Origin: Glycocaulis albus
Lineage (GTDB): Bacteria > Pseudomonadota > Alphaproteobacteria > Caulobacterales > Maricaulaceae
NCBI RefSeq assembly: GCF_014639075.1
Contig: NZ_BMFS01000001.1
Location: 310,001-374,000 of the forward strand
Length of the DNA: 64,000 nucleotides
Direction: 5' to 3'
How positions within the stretch are numbered: the stretch's first letter is position 1; every line of letters begins with the position of its first letter. The notes beneath the pieces were generated by a model. The model ran no database searches, was not told where the DNA came from, and worked only from the letters and a program-made list of their open reading frames with translations. A program made the position numbers and the translations under genes. Below are positions 34,415 through 43,579 of the stretch, one piece after another.

Positions 34415-37320
34415 AGGGCAAATGGCCCCCATACGCCCGGATGCGCGCTCCCGGGTATCGCCTCATCCCGCATGAGTTCCAGCACGGCGCTGCGGAAAGC
34501 CTGCGCGCGGCTATCGCCCGACAGACTGCGCCCGGCGGTTCTTGCGGTGAGGTAGGCGGCCGCATCATCGCGCACGGTCCAGTGGGAGACCAGAAGACTG
34601 CGCGCACCGGCATAGAGGAAGGCCTGTGCCAGGCGGTCGGGCGCGGTTGCCATGCCACCGGCGGCGAATGTGTTGCACGCCGAGAGCACCACCCAGTCCG
34701 CATCAAGCCGCAGCCCGGCAATTTCCGAGGCGGTCAGCAGGCCGTCATCCTGCGCGCCGGGCTCTGCGGGCGGGGTGAAGGCGAGCGCGGGTTCAAGGAC
34801 GGTCTCCAGCTCGCCGGGCAACAGGCCGTGCGTGGCAAATACAAGAACGCTGGCGCGGAGAAGGTCGGCTGATTTCACGGCCGCTTCGGTGGCCCATAGT
34901 CCAAGGCGTATGTCAGAACGGTTTTCGCCAAAAAGCCGGGCCAGTTCCTCCAGCTCGGCGCGCGCGCCGGGCAGGGGAGGCAGTGAGGACAGGGCCTGCA
35001 CGCCATCGGTGCTGCGCATCAGAGCGGCCAGTGTGACAGGCTCTGAAGGGGCCTCGCCGGAAAACACCGGTGCCCCGAAACCGATGAGATAGGGCTCGAC
35101 ACTGTCCGGCCTGGCTTGCCGGTCTCTCAGCGCTGCAAGGGATGCAAGTGCTGTTACCGCATGGCGCGTGATCAGCCAGGGCGCATTGCGATGGGCGGCC
35201 TCGCCGTCCATCGGCGCGTCAGGCAGCGCCGTCAGCAGGACCGGGAAGGGAATCGAGCGGTAAGGCCCATCGGCCAGGATGGAAAGCTGTGTGTCCGGCT
35301 CCAGCCCGCTGGTCAGGCGGGGCGTGAAAACGCCCGCGTAAAGCTGATGGGCTTCAGCCGCCGGAAAGGAGCGTGTCAGGCCCGCTGCGGCGCCTGTCTG
35401 GAGTGCCGGGCGCAGGACCGTCAGGGCCGATTGCGCGTCCTCGCGGCTTATCGCCAACCTGTCCATCACGATGCCGGCGCGTGTGATACGCAGGCTGACC
35501 CCGCCGCCGGGTGTGAAAGCAAAGGCGATGATATTCTCATCCGCCTCCAGCGCTTGCTGCACGTCTTCCAGCGACAGCGTTTCCAGTGCGGCAGCGCCAT
35601 GGCTGGTGCTCGAAAGCCCGTCAAGATCGGCCCGGGCCCTCTCGTAGGCGTTGCTTGCGGCCGAGAGAGCGTGCGGATCGGGTGAACCACTGGCCGAGCG
35701 GATGCGGACATAGTTTTCTTCCGCCAGGCGCAATGCGCGCCAGCCATCCTGCCGGGCGCGGACAAGCTCTGCGGCTGCGCCGGCGCCGCTGCGCGTCCTC
35801 ACGGCCGTTGCCTCGGCAGCGAGCGCCAGGCCGGTGGCGTGGACCAGCTGCATGTAACGCAAGGCCGCCCGCTGGTCGCTGGCGGCAAAGGCGATGTCCA
35901 GGGCGCGGCGAAAGGCGCGCTGGCGGGTGCGGGCCATGTCGCGCGCGCTATCGACATCGGCCAGATCAAGATCGGCGGCAAGGGCGGAAACGGCTGTATC
36001 GACCTCCTCGGGAACATGGCGCATCGCATCGCCGGCCATAGCCGAAATCCAAGCCTCGTCTATCGCCAGCTCATGGCGGCGTTCATGGCCTTCGGGCAGG
36101 TAGCTGGCCGCAAGCACCCGTGCATCAGCCAGATAGCGGTAACCCTCTGACGGGTTGCCGTCCATCGCCTCCAGCGCAGCCAGTTCGGCCAGAACCCTGA
36201 TCCTGTCGGCGCCCGTTGTTCCGGCTGCGTCGAACACGTCCAGCACATTGAGCCATTCGGTGCGGGCATCGCCGTACAGGCCGAGCGCAAACGCCGTGTC
36301 GGCTGCGTTCATCTGCATGCGCGCGGCCTCGACAGACTCGGCACCTGCGGCATTGCGGTAGATGTCCCGTGCGGCGAGGAAAAGCGGTCTTGCCTCGGCG
36401 GACCGGCCCTGCCCGAACAGTGAAACCCCGAGATTGTTCAGCGTATCGGCGACTTGCGGGTGCGCGTCGCCAAGGCTGGCACGCCGGTCTTCCAGAATAC
36501 GCCGCAACAGGGGTTCAGCGGCTTCATAACGGCCCCAGGCATTGAGCGCGCCAGCATAGCTGGACCGGGCAAAGCCGATAAAGGGGTGACCGGGCGGCAG
36601 GCCGGCCTCAAGCTGCTCGGCAGCCTCGCGCGACAGCTCGGCGGCTTCGGCAAAGCGATAGGCCCGGATAAGGATTGCAGCCAGGCTCACCTGGGTCATC
36701 GGGATATGCGGATGACCGGCTTCCAGAACCGTTTCGCGGATGCGCAGCGACCGCTCGACCAGGGCAACGGCATCGTTCAGCTCCCCGCGCGCATTCAGTA
36801 TGGCGCCGAGTTCAAAATAGGACCGCGCGATCTGGACATGGTTTTCCGGATAGAGCCGCTGGCGGATAGCCAGCACGTCGCGGGCCGCCGCTTCTGCTTC
36901 ATCCAGCCGGCCCAGCGTGGCAAGGATCGAGGCCACATTGCCGAGCGCCTGTTCCAGCGGCTCAAGATGGTCCGGGCCCGCTGTCTCGAAGACGCTGGCG
37001 GCCTCCTGGAAAAGCTGGAGCGCTTCCTCGCGCCCTCCTGCGTAAAAGATAGCTGATCCAAGCTGGTTGAGGATGGCGGCGCGGTCAGTTGCGGCAACGC
37101 CATCAAGCGTCAGGACGGTATCGTAGGCGCTCTGCCAGGCAGCGCGGGCACCGGCCGGATCCTCTTCCATGTCGATCGCTTCGGCGGTTTCGATCAGGGC
37201 GCGCGCCTCCGGTTCGGTGACCGATGGCGCGAGCGCCGGGGCCGTTTCCTGCGCCAGCGCGCAAGGTGCAGCCAGCAGGGACAGGACAAGTGCCCACGTC
37301 CTCAGATGATTGCGTGCCAT
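34402..37320 (-). CDS. Exported TPR-CHAT protease
   Basis: A 972-residue protein. A signal peptide ends near ALAQE (24). About ten tetratricopeptide-like repeats (50-440; for example DTLNNLGVSLFGQGRSAEARPLF) are followed by a helical linker and a C-terminal CHAT domain (about 660-970). CHAT is a clan CD cysteine protease domain related to caspases; its dyad is visible as His831 in FATHGLLPGE and Cys882 in LSACNTFAAGG. GGGGAGG precedes the ATG. The gene is divergent from the DUF900 hydrolase across 191 bp with a shared 17-bp motif in the middle. TPR-CHAT proteins of CRISPR type III-E are cytosolic; this one is secreted. Confidence 0.88.
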   Translation of the reverse strand: MARNHLRTWALVLSLLAAPCALAQETAPALAPSVTEPEARALIETAEAIDMEEDPAGARAAWQSAYDTVLTLDGVAATDRAAILNQLGSAIFYAGGREEALQLFQEAASVFETAGPDHLEPLEQALGNVASILATLGRLDEAEAAARDVLAIRQRLYPENHVQIARSYFELGAILNARGELNDAVALVERSLRIRETVLEAGHPHIPMTQVSLAAILIRAYRFAEAAELSREAAEQLEAGLPPGHPFIGFARSSYAGALNAWGRYEAAEPLLRRILEDRRASLGDAHPQVADTLNNLGVSLFGQGRSAEARPLFLAARDIYRNAAGAESVEAARMQMNAADTAFALGLYGDARTEWLNVLDVFDAAGTTGADRIRVLAELAALEAMDGNPSEGYRYLADARVLAASYLPEGHERRHELAIDEAWISAMAGDAMRHVPEEVDTAVSALAADLDLADVDSARDMARTRQRAFRRALDIAFAASDQRAALRYMQLVHATGLALAAEATAVRTRSGAGAAAELVRARQDGWRALRLAEENYVRIRSASGSPDPHALSAASNAYERARADLDGLSSTSHGAAALETLSLEDVQQALEADENIIAFAFTPGGGVSLRITRAGIVMDRLAISREDAQSALTVLRPALQTGAAAGLTRSFPAAEAHQLYAGVFTPRLTSGLEPDTQLSILADGPYRSIPFPVLLTALPDAPMDGEAAHRNAPWLITRHAVTALASLAALRDRQARPDSVEPYLIGFGAPVFSGEAPSEPVTLAALMRSTDGVQALSSLPPLPGARAELEELARLFGENRSDIRLGLWATEAAVKSADLLRASVLVFATHGLLPGELETVLEPALAFTPPAEPGAQDDGLLTASEIAGLRLDADWVVLSACNTFAAGGMATAPDRLAQAFLYAGARSLLVSHWTVRDDAAAYLTARTAGRSLSGDSRAQAFRSAVLELMRDEAIPGSAHPGVWGPFALIGR

Positions 37321-37406
37321 TAGTTAGCACCTCCCCTTGCTCGCCCGCAGAGTGCCCATGATTGCGTGGCGCGCGCCTGCTGGCAAACACTTGCGGGAGG
37401 GCGGGT

Positions 37407-37423
37407 CTGACAAAGGCGGACAG
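37407..37423. promoter_or_regulatory. Shared 17-bp motif, site 1
   Basis: CTGACAAAGGCGGACAG on the plus strand, close to midway between the divergent TPR-CHAT and DUF900 hydrolase start codons (86 and 88 bp away). It contains (T/G)GACA twice, 10 bp apart, as expected for tandem binding of an OmpR-type regulator. Sites 2 and 3 match it at 16 and 14 of 17 positions. Confidence 0.55.
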
Positions 37424-37511
37424 GCTTGGCGCCAGCCGCTCGACAGCCCGTGTTTCCTGCCACAAAGTTCGGGCGGATCAGGGGTCGCTGTGACAAGGGG
37501 GACCAGCGCAG

Positions 37512-39239
37512 ATGAAGATGTTTGCGGGAGTGTGTGCCTCGCTGGCTGTGCTGGCGTTTCAGGGCACCGCGATGGGACAGGGCTGTGAGCTTGAGCCGGA
37601 GCGCGTCGAGGCGCTCGACCTGTCGGAGCTGGAGCTGGATGTCTCCGAGCAGGTGGCACTCTATTTCGACCTTGGCGGCTGGCGCAGCGATTGCGGCGAT
37701 ACGGAGGGTGCCCGCGCCGCCTATGCGCAGGCGCGCACCCTTATTGCCATGGCTGATAGCGTGGAGGGCGCGTGGGCGCACGGACTTGTCAATGAGGCCC
37801 GGCTGGAAACCTCGCAGGGCCGGTTCGACCGGGCGCGCGAAATCCTCGACGAGGCCTATGCGGTTCTGGAGGAAGCAGGCGCAGTGCGCGCGCGTGATTT
37901 CCTCTATCTGATGGAAACCGCGCTTGCCGTCGAGGCTGCGGCCTCCGGGGCGAGCGAGGCACACAGTCTTGAAGGCGCGCAGGCGGAGCTGGCTGTCCTG
38001 CGGGCCCGCATTGCGCGCGAGGATGAGGAGGCGTTGACGCGCGATCCTGAGGCGGGAGCCGATGCTGATCATGTGATAGTGCCGGTTTTCTATGGGACGA
38101 ACCGCGTGCGCACCGGCTCTGAAGATCCCAACGCCTATTACGGCGTAACCGCAGCGCCGCTCGACCTGGGCGTGGTTACCGTCTCGGTGCCGCGCAATCG
38201 TGAGGCGGGTTCGATTCCGCGCCGGCGCGATTATCCCGGCGATCTTGACCAGTACCGGGCGGACTATTTCATCCTTGAACGCGTCGAGCCGTTCGCGGAC
38301 GACTATGCCTTTACCAGCGCGCTGGGCGAAGCGATGGACGCGTCAGAGCGCCGCGAGCTCCTGGTCTTCATCCACGGCTTCAACTCTGATTTCCGCGGTG
38401 CGGCGGAGCGTGCGGCCCAGCTGGCGGTGGATCTGGAAATCGACGGTGTGCCAGCGCTCTACTCCTGGCCATCGCGCGCTTCATTGCTGGGATATTTCGC
38501 CGACGGGCGCGAGGTGAACGACGCCAATATCCGCGATCTTGTGGATTATCTCTATCTTCTGATGAACGGGGCGAATGCGGACCGCATCCACCTGGTTGCC
38601 CATTCGATGGGCAATCGCTTTCTGGCCCGCGCGCTTGAACAGCTGGGCGAAAGCTATCCAAATCCGCCCGAACCGCTCTTCGATCAGGTCGTATGGGCTT
38701 CGCCGGACGTGGATGCCCGGGAATTCATGCATCTGTTGCCGCGCATTGATCATCTGGCCAGCGGCATGACGCTCTACGCCTCCAGCCGGGACCGCGCCCT
38801 GCTGCTGTCGCGAAGGATCAATGGCGGCAATCCGCGCGCGGGCGATTCCAGTCCGCCTTACCCGGTTGTGGTTGCAGGGCTCAGCACAGTCGATACGACA
38901 GCGGCGGGCGGGCGCGGCCTTGGGCATTCGGATTATGCCGGGCCGGCCATGGATGATTTCCGGGCCCTGATCTGGCTTTCGCTAAGCCCGGACGAGCGCT
39001 GCATCCTGCATACCAATACCGGCGAGATGGGGCAGTTCTACGCCGTGGACCCGGAAACCGGCGGCAATTGCGAACCGGACGTGTTCAAATACTCGATCAC
39101 AGCGCTGCGCCGCAGCGGTGAGGATGGCGAACCGATGGAAATCCTGCAGAGTGCCGCTGCACTGCCCGGAACGGCGATTGCCGGCCGGCTGGAGGATGTG
39201 CGTCAGCTGATCACCCGGCTGATGGCAGAGGGGCGTTAG
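37512..39239 (+). CDS. Exported DUF900-type alpha/beta hydrolase
   Basis: A 575-residue protein. The signal peptide ends near TAMGQ (23). An N-terminal helical, TPR-like part (about 45-170) is followed by an alpha/beta hydrolase domain (about 185-480) of the DUF900 type: VFYGTNRVRTG, VFIHGFNSDF (oxyanion region), then AHSMGNR with nucleophile Ser365 and DVDAREF as the likely acid region. Probable esterase or lipase in the envelope. It is divergent from the TPR-CHAT gene and ends 2 bp from the convergent second CHAT gene. Confidence 0.82.
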   Translation: MKMFAGVCASLAVLAFQGTAMGQGCELEPERVEALDLSELELDVSEQVALYFDLGGWRSDCGDTEGARAAYAQARTLIAMADSVEGAWAHGLVNEARLETSQGRFDRAREILDEAYAVLEEAGAVRARDFLYLMETALAVEAAASGASEAHSLEGAQAELAVLRARIAREDEEALTRDPEAGADADHVIVPVFYGTNRVRTGSEDPNAYYGVTAAPLDLGVVTVSVPRNREAGSIPRRRDYPGDLDQYRADYFILERVEPFADDYAFTSALGEAMDASERRELLVFIHGFNSDFRGAAERAAQLAVDLEIDGVPALYSWPSRASLLGYFADGREVNDANIRDLVDYLYLLMNGANADRIHLVAHSMGNRFLARALEQLGESYPNPPEPLFDQVVWASPDVDAREFMHLLPRIDHLASGMTLYASSRDRALLLSRRINGGNPRAGDSSPPYPVVVAGLSTVDTTAAGGRGLGHSDYAGPAMDDFRALIWLSLSPDERCILHTNTGEMGQFYAVDPETGGNCEPDVFKYSITALRRSGEDGEPMEILQSAAALPGTAIAGRLEDVRQLITRLMAEGR

Positions 39240-39241
39240 CG

Positions 39242-41026
39242 CTACTCTGCGGGCCGGTTCTGCCCGACCAGCACGAAGGGTGCCCACATGGCCGGGTGGG
39301 CAAACTGGGGGTCATCCATCATCGACATCATGGACTGGCGCAGCGCCTCGGCGCGCCCGGCCGACGGGTTCGCGTTCATGGCAGACAGCGTGCCGGTGGT
39401 AATGCGCCGCGCGGCGGCGTCGTCGACAACCCAGTGCGAGACCAGAAGAGCGCGCGCGCCTGCGTAGAAGAAGGCGCTGGCGAGCCCTGAGAGGCTTTCT
39501 GCGCCTGCGCCGCCGGGCGCTGCCGTGTTGCAGGCTGACAGGATCACCCAGTCGGCATCCAGTGTGAGATCGCGCGCAATTTCAGAGGCTGTCAGCAGGC
39601 CGTCATCGCCTTCACGGGCTTCTGCTGGCGGGGTGAGGACCAGAGCCGGCTCGGTCAGGCCCGGCAGCTCGTCGGCGATCAGGCCGTGCGTGGCAAAGGC
39701 GATCACCTGACGGTCTGAGAGGCCCGCTGCACTGCGCAGATTGGCTTCTGTCGCGCCATCCCCCACCAGCAGGTCACGGCCGGTATGTGCGCCGAAGGCC
39801 TCTGCCAGCGCAATCAGTTCGGGGCGCGTATTGGGCAGGGCGCTGAGGGCGCGTACCGCTTCGACATCGGCCATAAACACACCGTCAGACGATGCACTGG
39901 CGTTGAAGACGCCGCGCGTGCTGCCGCCGCCACGCTGCGGGCGGTCCCCTGAGCTGGAGGGCGCACGCTCGCAGCCGGCACCGGCGCGCGCGCCAATGCA
40001 GGGGTCGCCTACACCCAGGAAGGGGGCTGATGCGCGGCTTGCGCCGAAGCGTGTCAGTGACCGCAGCGAGGCAGGCGAAGGCAGGACTGTCATCGCATAG
40101 CGGCGTCCGAGCCAGGCGGTCTGGCGCAGCGCATCGACCTCGTTGTCTGCTCCGGATGGCGGTTCGGTAACCAGCAGCGCCAGCGGCAGGCTGGAAAGTG
40201 CGCCGGAGGGGACCGCGTAGACATGGGCCTTGCCCTCTAGGCGTGCCTCGACCGGCGCAAGAAGCTGCTGGTAGAGGCGGAAGGCCGCCTGCCGGTCAAA
40301 GACGGGCAGGCCTGACGCCGCGCTGCTGGCCTGCACGGCGACCGCATTCCACGGACCGCGCCCGTGATTGAGATCGACGCCCTGGCGTAACAGGTCGACC
40401 GCCTCGCCGAGCTCGGCTGCCGTTATCTCCACGCGGGCCCAGTCAATCCCCTCCTGGTCGATGGCAAAGACGAAGGTGGATCGGTCCCCTGCGAGGATCA
40501 GTATCAGCGCCTCATCGCCGCGCAGCAGGGCCTGTGTCGCCTCGACCGACAGGGGCTGGGGGCTAGTCAGCTGGGTGTATTCGGGGAAGTCGCGCGACAA
40601 GATGGTGTCGATTTCCGCGAGGCGCCCTGATACTGCCTCAAGCGTGCTGCGCGCTGCCGTGCCGGCCTCTTCACGCGCCGAAGCATCTGTGATGGCGAGC
40701 GCCTCGTATAGACGGCTCTCGGCGGCACTGCGCTGATCGGCCAAGCGGCGGCGCTCGGCGACCAGAAGGCCCAGCGCGTCGTCACTGGAAGCAAAGCGGG
40801 CCCCGACCTGTGACAGGGCGCGGGCCGCGGAGGTCTGGATCGCCCACTGGGCCGCCCAATACCCTTCCGCGCGCAGGCAGTGATACTCCATCGAGCCTTC
40901 GGTACAGGCGTCAGAGCCTTGTGCGATGGCCGCGCCGGACATTGCAGACACGGACAGGGCGGTTGAAGCGAGCAGGGTGCGGACAAGGCGGGCCGTTGTC
41001 AGATACGGCAACTTCAAGGCATGCAT
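39242..41026 (-). CDS. Exported CHAT-domain protease
   Basis: A 594-residue protein. The signal peptide ends near AAIAQ (36). A helical region (50-150) carries a coiled-coil-like stretch rich in Ala, Arg and Glu. The CHAT domain (about 270-590) has His447 in FATHGLIADE and Cys499 in LSACNTAAPGG, and shares the downstream block FFYAGARALLVSHW with the TPR-CHAT protein. There is no TPR array. It starts 4 bp after the caspase stop and so is the second gene of a caspase-CHAT operon. Confidence 0.87.
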   Translation of the reverse strand: MHALKLPYLTTARLVRTLLASTALSVSAMSGAAIAQGSDACTEGSMEYHCLRAEGYWAAQWAIQTSAARALSQVGARFASSDDALGLLVAERRRLADQRSAAESRLYEALAITDASAREEAGTAARSTLEAVSGRLAEIDTILSRDFPEYTQLTSPQPLSVEATQALLRGDEALILILAGDRSTFVFAIDQEGIDWARVEITAAELGEAVDLLRQGVDLNHGRGPWNAVAVQASSAASGLPVFDRQAAFRLYQQLLAPVEARLEGKAHVYAVPSGALSSLPLALLVTEPPSGADNEVDALRQTAWLGRRYAMTVLPSPASLRSLTRFGASRASAPFLGVGDPCIGARAGAGCERAPSSSGDRPQRGGGSTRGVFNASASSDGVFMADVEAVRALSALPNTRPELIALAEAFGAHTGRDLLVGDGATEANLRSAAGLSDRQVIAFATHGLIADELPGLTEPALVLTPPAEAREGDDGLLTASEIARDLTLDADWVILSACNTAAPGGAGAESLSGLASAFFYAGARALLVSHWVVDDAAARRITTGTLSAMNANPSAGRAEALRQSMMSMMDDPQFAHPAMWAPFVLVGQNRPAE

Positions 41027-41030
41027 GGCA

Positions 41031-43361
41031 TTACTCCCCGGCGCCCGGCGGTATCAGCCGCCACTGGAACATGATGGTGCCCGCGCGTGCATCCAGCGCC
41101 GGGCGTGCGCGCGCGCTGCGCGTCGCAGATCCGCCAAAGGCGGCCATGCTCATAAGCTCGCCGAGCGGCGAGTGCTGCGCATCGTTCACCGCGCCATCGG
41201 CGGACCGGGTCAGGCTGGCCTGGGTCAGGAAGCTGAAATCCATCGGGATGGCTGCGTCCGGCTCGCGCTCCACTGCCAGCAAGACGAGGCGTTCCAGCCC
41301 GGCGCTCGCCGGATAGCCGCTGGTCCAGTCGAACGTGCGAAGCCCGGCCCAGACGATACGTGGCTGCTCACCCGGTTCGATGCGCGTGGAGGCGCTGGAG
41401 CCGAGGAAGGGCAGGCGGTGGATACCGGCCTGACTGTCGATATAGAGCGGGGTGACATCAATCGGCCGGTCGCCGGTATTGGTCAGGCGGACATAGACGA
41501 TATCGCAATGGCTCAGTTCGAGAGCGTTGAGATCGCTTGTTCCCAGCTCATCGAAGGAAACGGCGTCGGCCGGAATGGCGGACGGATCGGGCAGGGCGCA
41601 GGCCCAGTCATCGGCTGCGCGGGCATTGGCCGTCAGACGCGGCGGCGTGGCGCGCCAGACAAAGGCCTCATAAGCGAGGTTTTCCAGACCGCTGGCGCCT
41701 TGCAGCGCGCTGGCGGCATTGAGGACGTTGCGCACCCGCGCGAGCTTTTGCAGCTCGCCTTCTATCTGACTCATCAGCGCGTCACTGCTGGCGGCATCAT
41801 CAATCACGATGCGCGCGGAGCGGTCACGGCCGGTAGCAATTATGTCCGGTTCGCCACGCAGCAGCCAGATCGCGTCATCCTGCACGCGGATACGGATATC
41901 GGCCGGCTCGCCCGGCTCGCGGAAATCAATCGGTGCGATCAGTGTTTCCGGGTTGGCTGCTGCCAGCCGGCCGAGCGCATCCAGTGCCAGCTGCTCGCGC
42001 GCATTCATCTGGCCGCCCGTCTCCTCGAGGGTGACCGAAAGCCACAGGCGCACACCGGGGTCGGCAAGACGGGCGGTCATGTAGGCGGTGCGGCCGGGCA
42101 GGGAGCGGGCGGCCTCATTGTTTTCAAAAGCGGTCAGCACGGCGCGGGTTGCGGTCTGGCCGATCTCGGCCGCCTCCACATAATAAGGGCCGGGGAAGGC
42201 GGGGTGCGGGCCTTGTGTATCGGGGTCGCGCACGATGATCTCGAACACGGCGCCCTCGCCTATGCCTTCGAGGAAGCCCGCCTCGATTTCAGCCGTGTCG
42301 CGGGCCACAAAGCGGGCATGCCATTGCGGAGAGCGCACTGTGCCGCCCTGGCCGAGAAGCGCCCTGTCCAGATCCCCTTCGAAGAGGGGGGCCGGCGCCC
42401 GGCTGCCCCAGTCATTATAGCCGGAGAGCACCCGGTAGGCGAGATCGCGATAGCTTGCCACGCCGCCAGCCAGAAGCCCGTTGGCGATGTGAAAGGTCAT
42501 CACGCCGAAATTGTCACGCGCCTCGGCAGCGCCCACTTTCGGCATCAGGCCCTCAAGGGCCAGCTGGCCGGAATGGGCCGCATAAAAGGCTACAAAGCCG
42601 CCTTCACCCAGCGTGACCGGGGCATCGGGGCGCGGCGAACCTGCTCCCGAGCGTGTGGCCTGCGCGCGCTGTTCAGCGGCGGTGCGCGCCTCGAGGGGAA
42701 TGCCCAGCAAGTCCTCGGTAACGGCACGGGTGCGGAACTCGCCGCCAGGGCCGGCCCCGCGATTGGCGCCGCCCGAATGGCAGGTGTCGACGACCAGCCA
42801 GACAAAAATGTTGCGCTCTCTCAAGGCATCGAGAAATTCGCCGATCTCGTCATCGAGCAGCGCGTTGTGCACGCCGGCCTGACGGTCGCCGTGCGCGCCT
42901 TCCCAGTGACCGATATCCAGCGGCAGGAAAATCTCGTCAAACCCGTTGGCCTCGGGCTCGGGCGCGCCCTCCGGCTGGGGCTGGCGCGATCCATGGCCGG
43001 AAAAATAGACCAGCACTTCGTCGCCTGGCTGGACGCGCGTCAGCATCCCGGCAAAGGCAGCGAGGATCTCATCACGGTTGGGATCGCCGTGGGCGGCAAA
43101 GTCGATACCTGTCTGGTCCAGCCCGTCGGCGAGCACCAGCATGTTGGTATCGGGGACATTATAGGCCCGGAGCGCGCGGATCATAAGCGCCACATCATTG
43201 CGCGGCCCCAGCAGTTCCACACCCGGTCCGATGCGGCTCTCGTCATAGCCGGACGCACCGATCAGGAGGGCATGGCGGCGGGGCGTATCGGCTAGCCCCG
43301 GCGCTCCGCACGCCAGCAGAGTTGTCAGAACCGCGATGAACCTGATTGTGATGCGCAGCAT
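41031..43361 (-). CDS. Exported caspase-family (C14) protease
   Basis: A 776-residue protein. The signal peptide ends near GLADT (24). The caspase p20-like domain (about 28-300) has HALLIGASGYD, catalytic His123 in YFSGHGS and catalytic Cys194 in VDTCHSGG, with FDEIFLPLD as in metacaspases. The remaining 450 or so residues form beta-rich regions without a recognised family. It is first in an operon with the CHAT gene. A 17-bp motif lies 74 bp upstream and a strong terminator separates it from the previous gene. Secretion is unusual for a caspase homologue of signalling type. Confidence 0.88.
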   Translation of the reverse strand: MLRITIRFIAVLTTLLACGAPGLADTPRRHALLIGASGYDESRIGPGVELLGPRNDVALMIRALRAYNVPDTNMLVLADGLDQTGIDFAAHGDPNRDEILAAFAGMLTRVQPGDEVLVYFSGHGSRQPQPEGAPEPEANGFDEIFLPLDIGHWEGAHGDRQAGVHNALLDDEIGEFLDALRERNIFVWLVVDTCHSGGANRGAGPGGEFRTRAVTEDLLGIPLEARTAAEQRAQATRSGAGSPRPDAPVTLGEGGFVAFYAAHSGQLALEGLMPKVGAAEARDNFGVMTFHIANGLLAGGVASYRDLAYRVLSGYNDWGSRAPAPLFEGDLDRALLGQGGTVRSPQWHARFVARDTAEIEAGFLEGIGEGAVFEIIVRDPDTQGPHPAFPGPYYVEAAEIGQTATRAVLTAFENNEAARSLPGRTAYMTARLADPGVRLWLSVTLEETGGQMNAREQLALDALGRLAAANPETLIAPIDFREPGEPADIRIRVQDDAIWLLRGEPDIIATGRDRSARIVIDDAASSDALMSQIEGELQKLARVRNVLNAASALQGASGLENLAYEAFVWRATPPRLTANARAADDWACALPDPSAIPADAVSFDELGTSDLNALELSHCDIVYVRLTNTGDRPIDVTPLYIDSQAGIHRLPFLGSSASTRIEPGEQPRIVWAGLRTFDWTSGYPASAGLERLVLLAVEREPDAAIPMDFSFLTQASLTRSADGAVNDAQHSPLGELMSMAAFGGSATRSARARPALDARAGTIMFQWRLIPPGAGE

Positions 43362-43435
43362 AAGCTGTATTCCCCGTCCCGAACCTTGCCGGCCAGACTA
43401 GCGCGAGGCGTGCCGGGGCTGCGAGCATGTGTTTT

Positions 43436-43452
43436 CTGACAAAGGCCGACAG
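43436..43452. promoter_or_regulatory. Shared 17-bp motif, site 2
   Basis: CTGACAAAGGCCGACAG on the plus strand, 74 bp upstream of the minus-strand caspase start. It differs from site 1 at one base, and the two have the same orientation relative to the minus-strand protease genes. Confidence 0.55.
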
Positions 43453-43473
43453 CCATTGGCGTGAACGGGAGAG

Positions 43474-43518
43474 AAAAACGGCACGGACGGCGAATGGCTG
43501 GCAGGCCATTCGCCGTCC
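43474..43518 (-). terminator. Strong intrinsic terminator
   Basis: On the minus strand a perfect 14-bp stem, GGACGGCGAATGGC with GCCATTCGCCGTCC, has a 6-base loop and is followed by GTGCCGTTTTTCTC. It ends the small PPC-like gene and isolates the caspase-CHAT operon from it. Confidence 0.85.
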
Positions 43519-43579
43519 GCCTGTCCGGTTTCCGGCGGGAGCGTCCGGAAAGCCGGGCCGGTCCCGTCAGGCCAGGGGC

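Noticed and set aside
37490-37506. GTGACAAGGGGGACCAG as a further copy of the 17-bp island motif
   Set aside because: Only 12 of 17 positions match and the stretch includes the hydrolase ribosome-binding region, which explains the G-run.
40926-43295. Long open frame of 789 codons on the plus strand, opposite the caspase gene
   Set aside because: It mirrors codon-position GC bias of the caspase gene, has no recognisable domain or ribosome site, and the minus-strand product has catalytic motifs. The same reasoning removes the long antisense frames at 46948-48516 and 49879-51759 within the alpha-2-macroglobulin gene.
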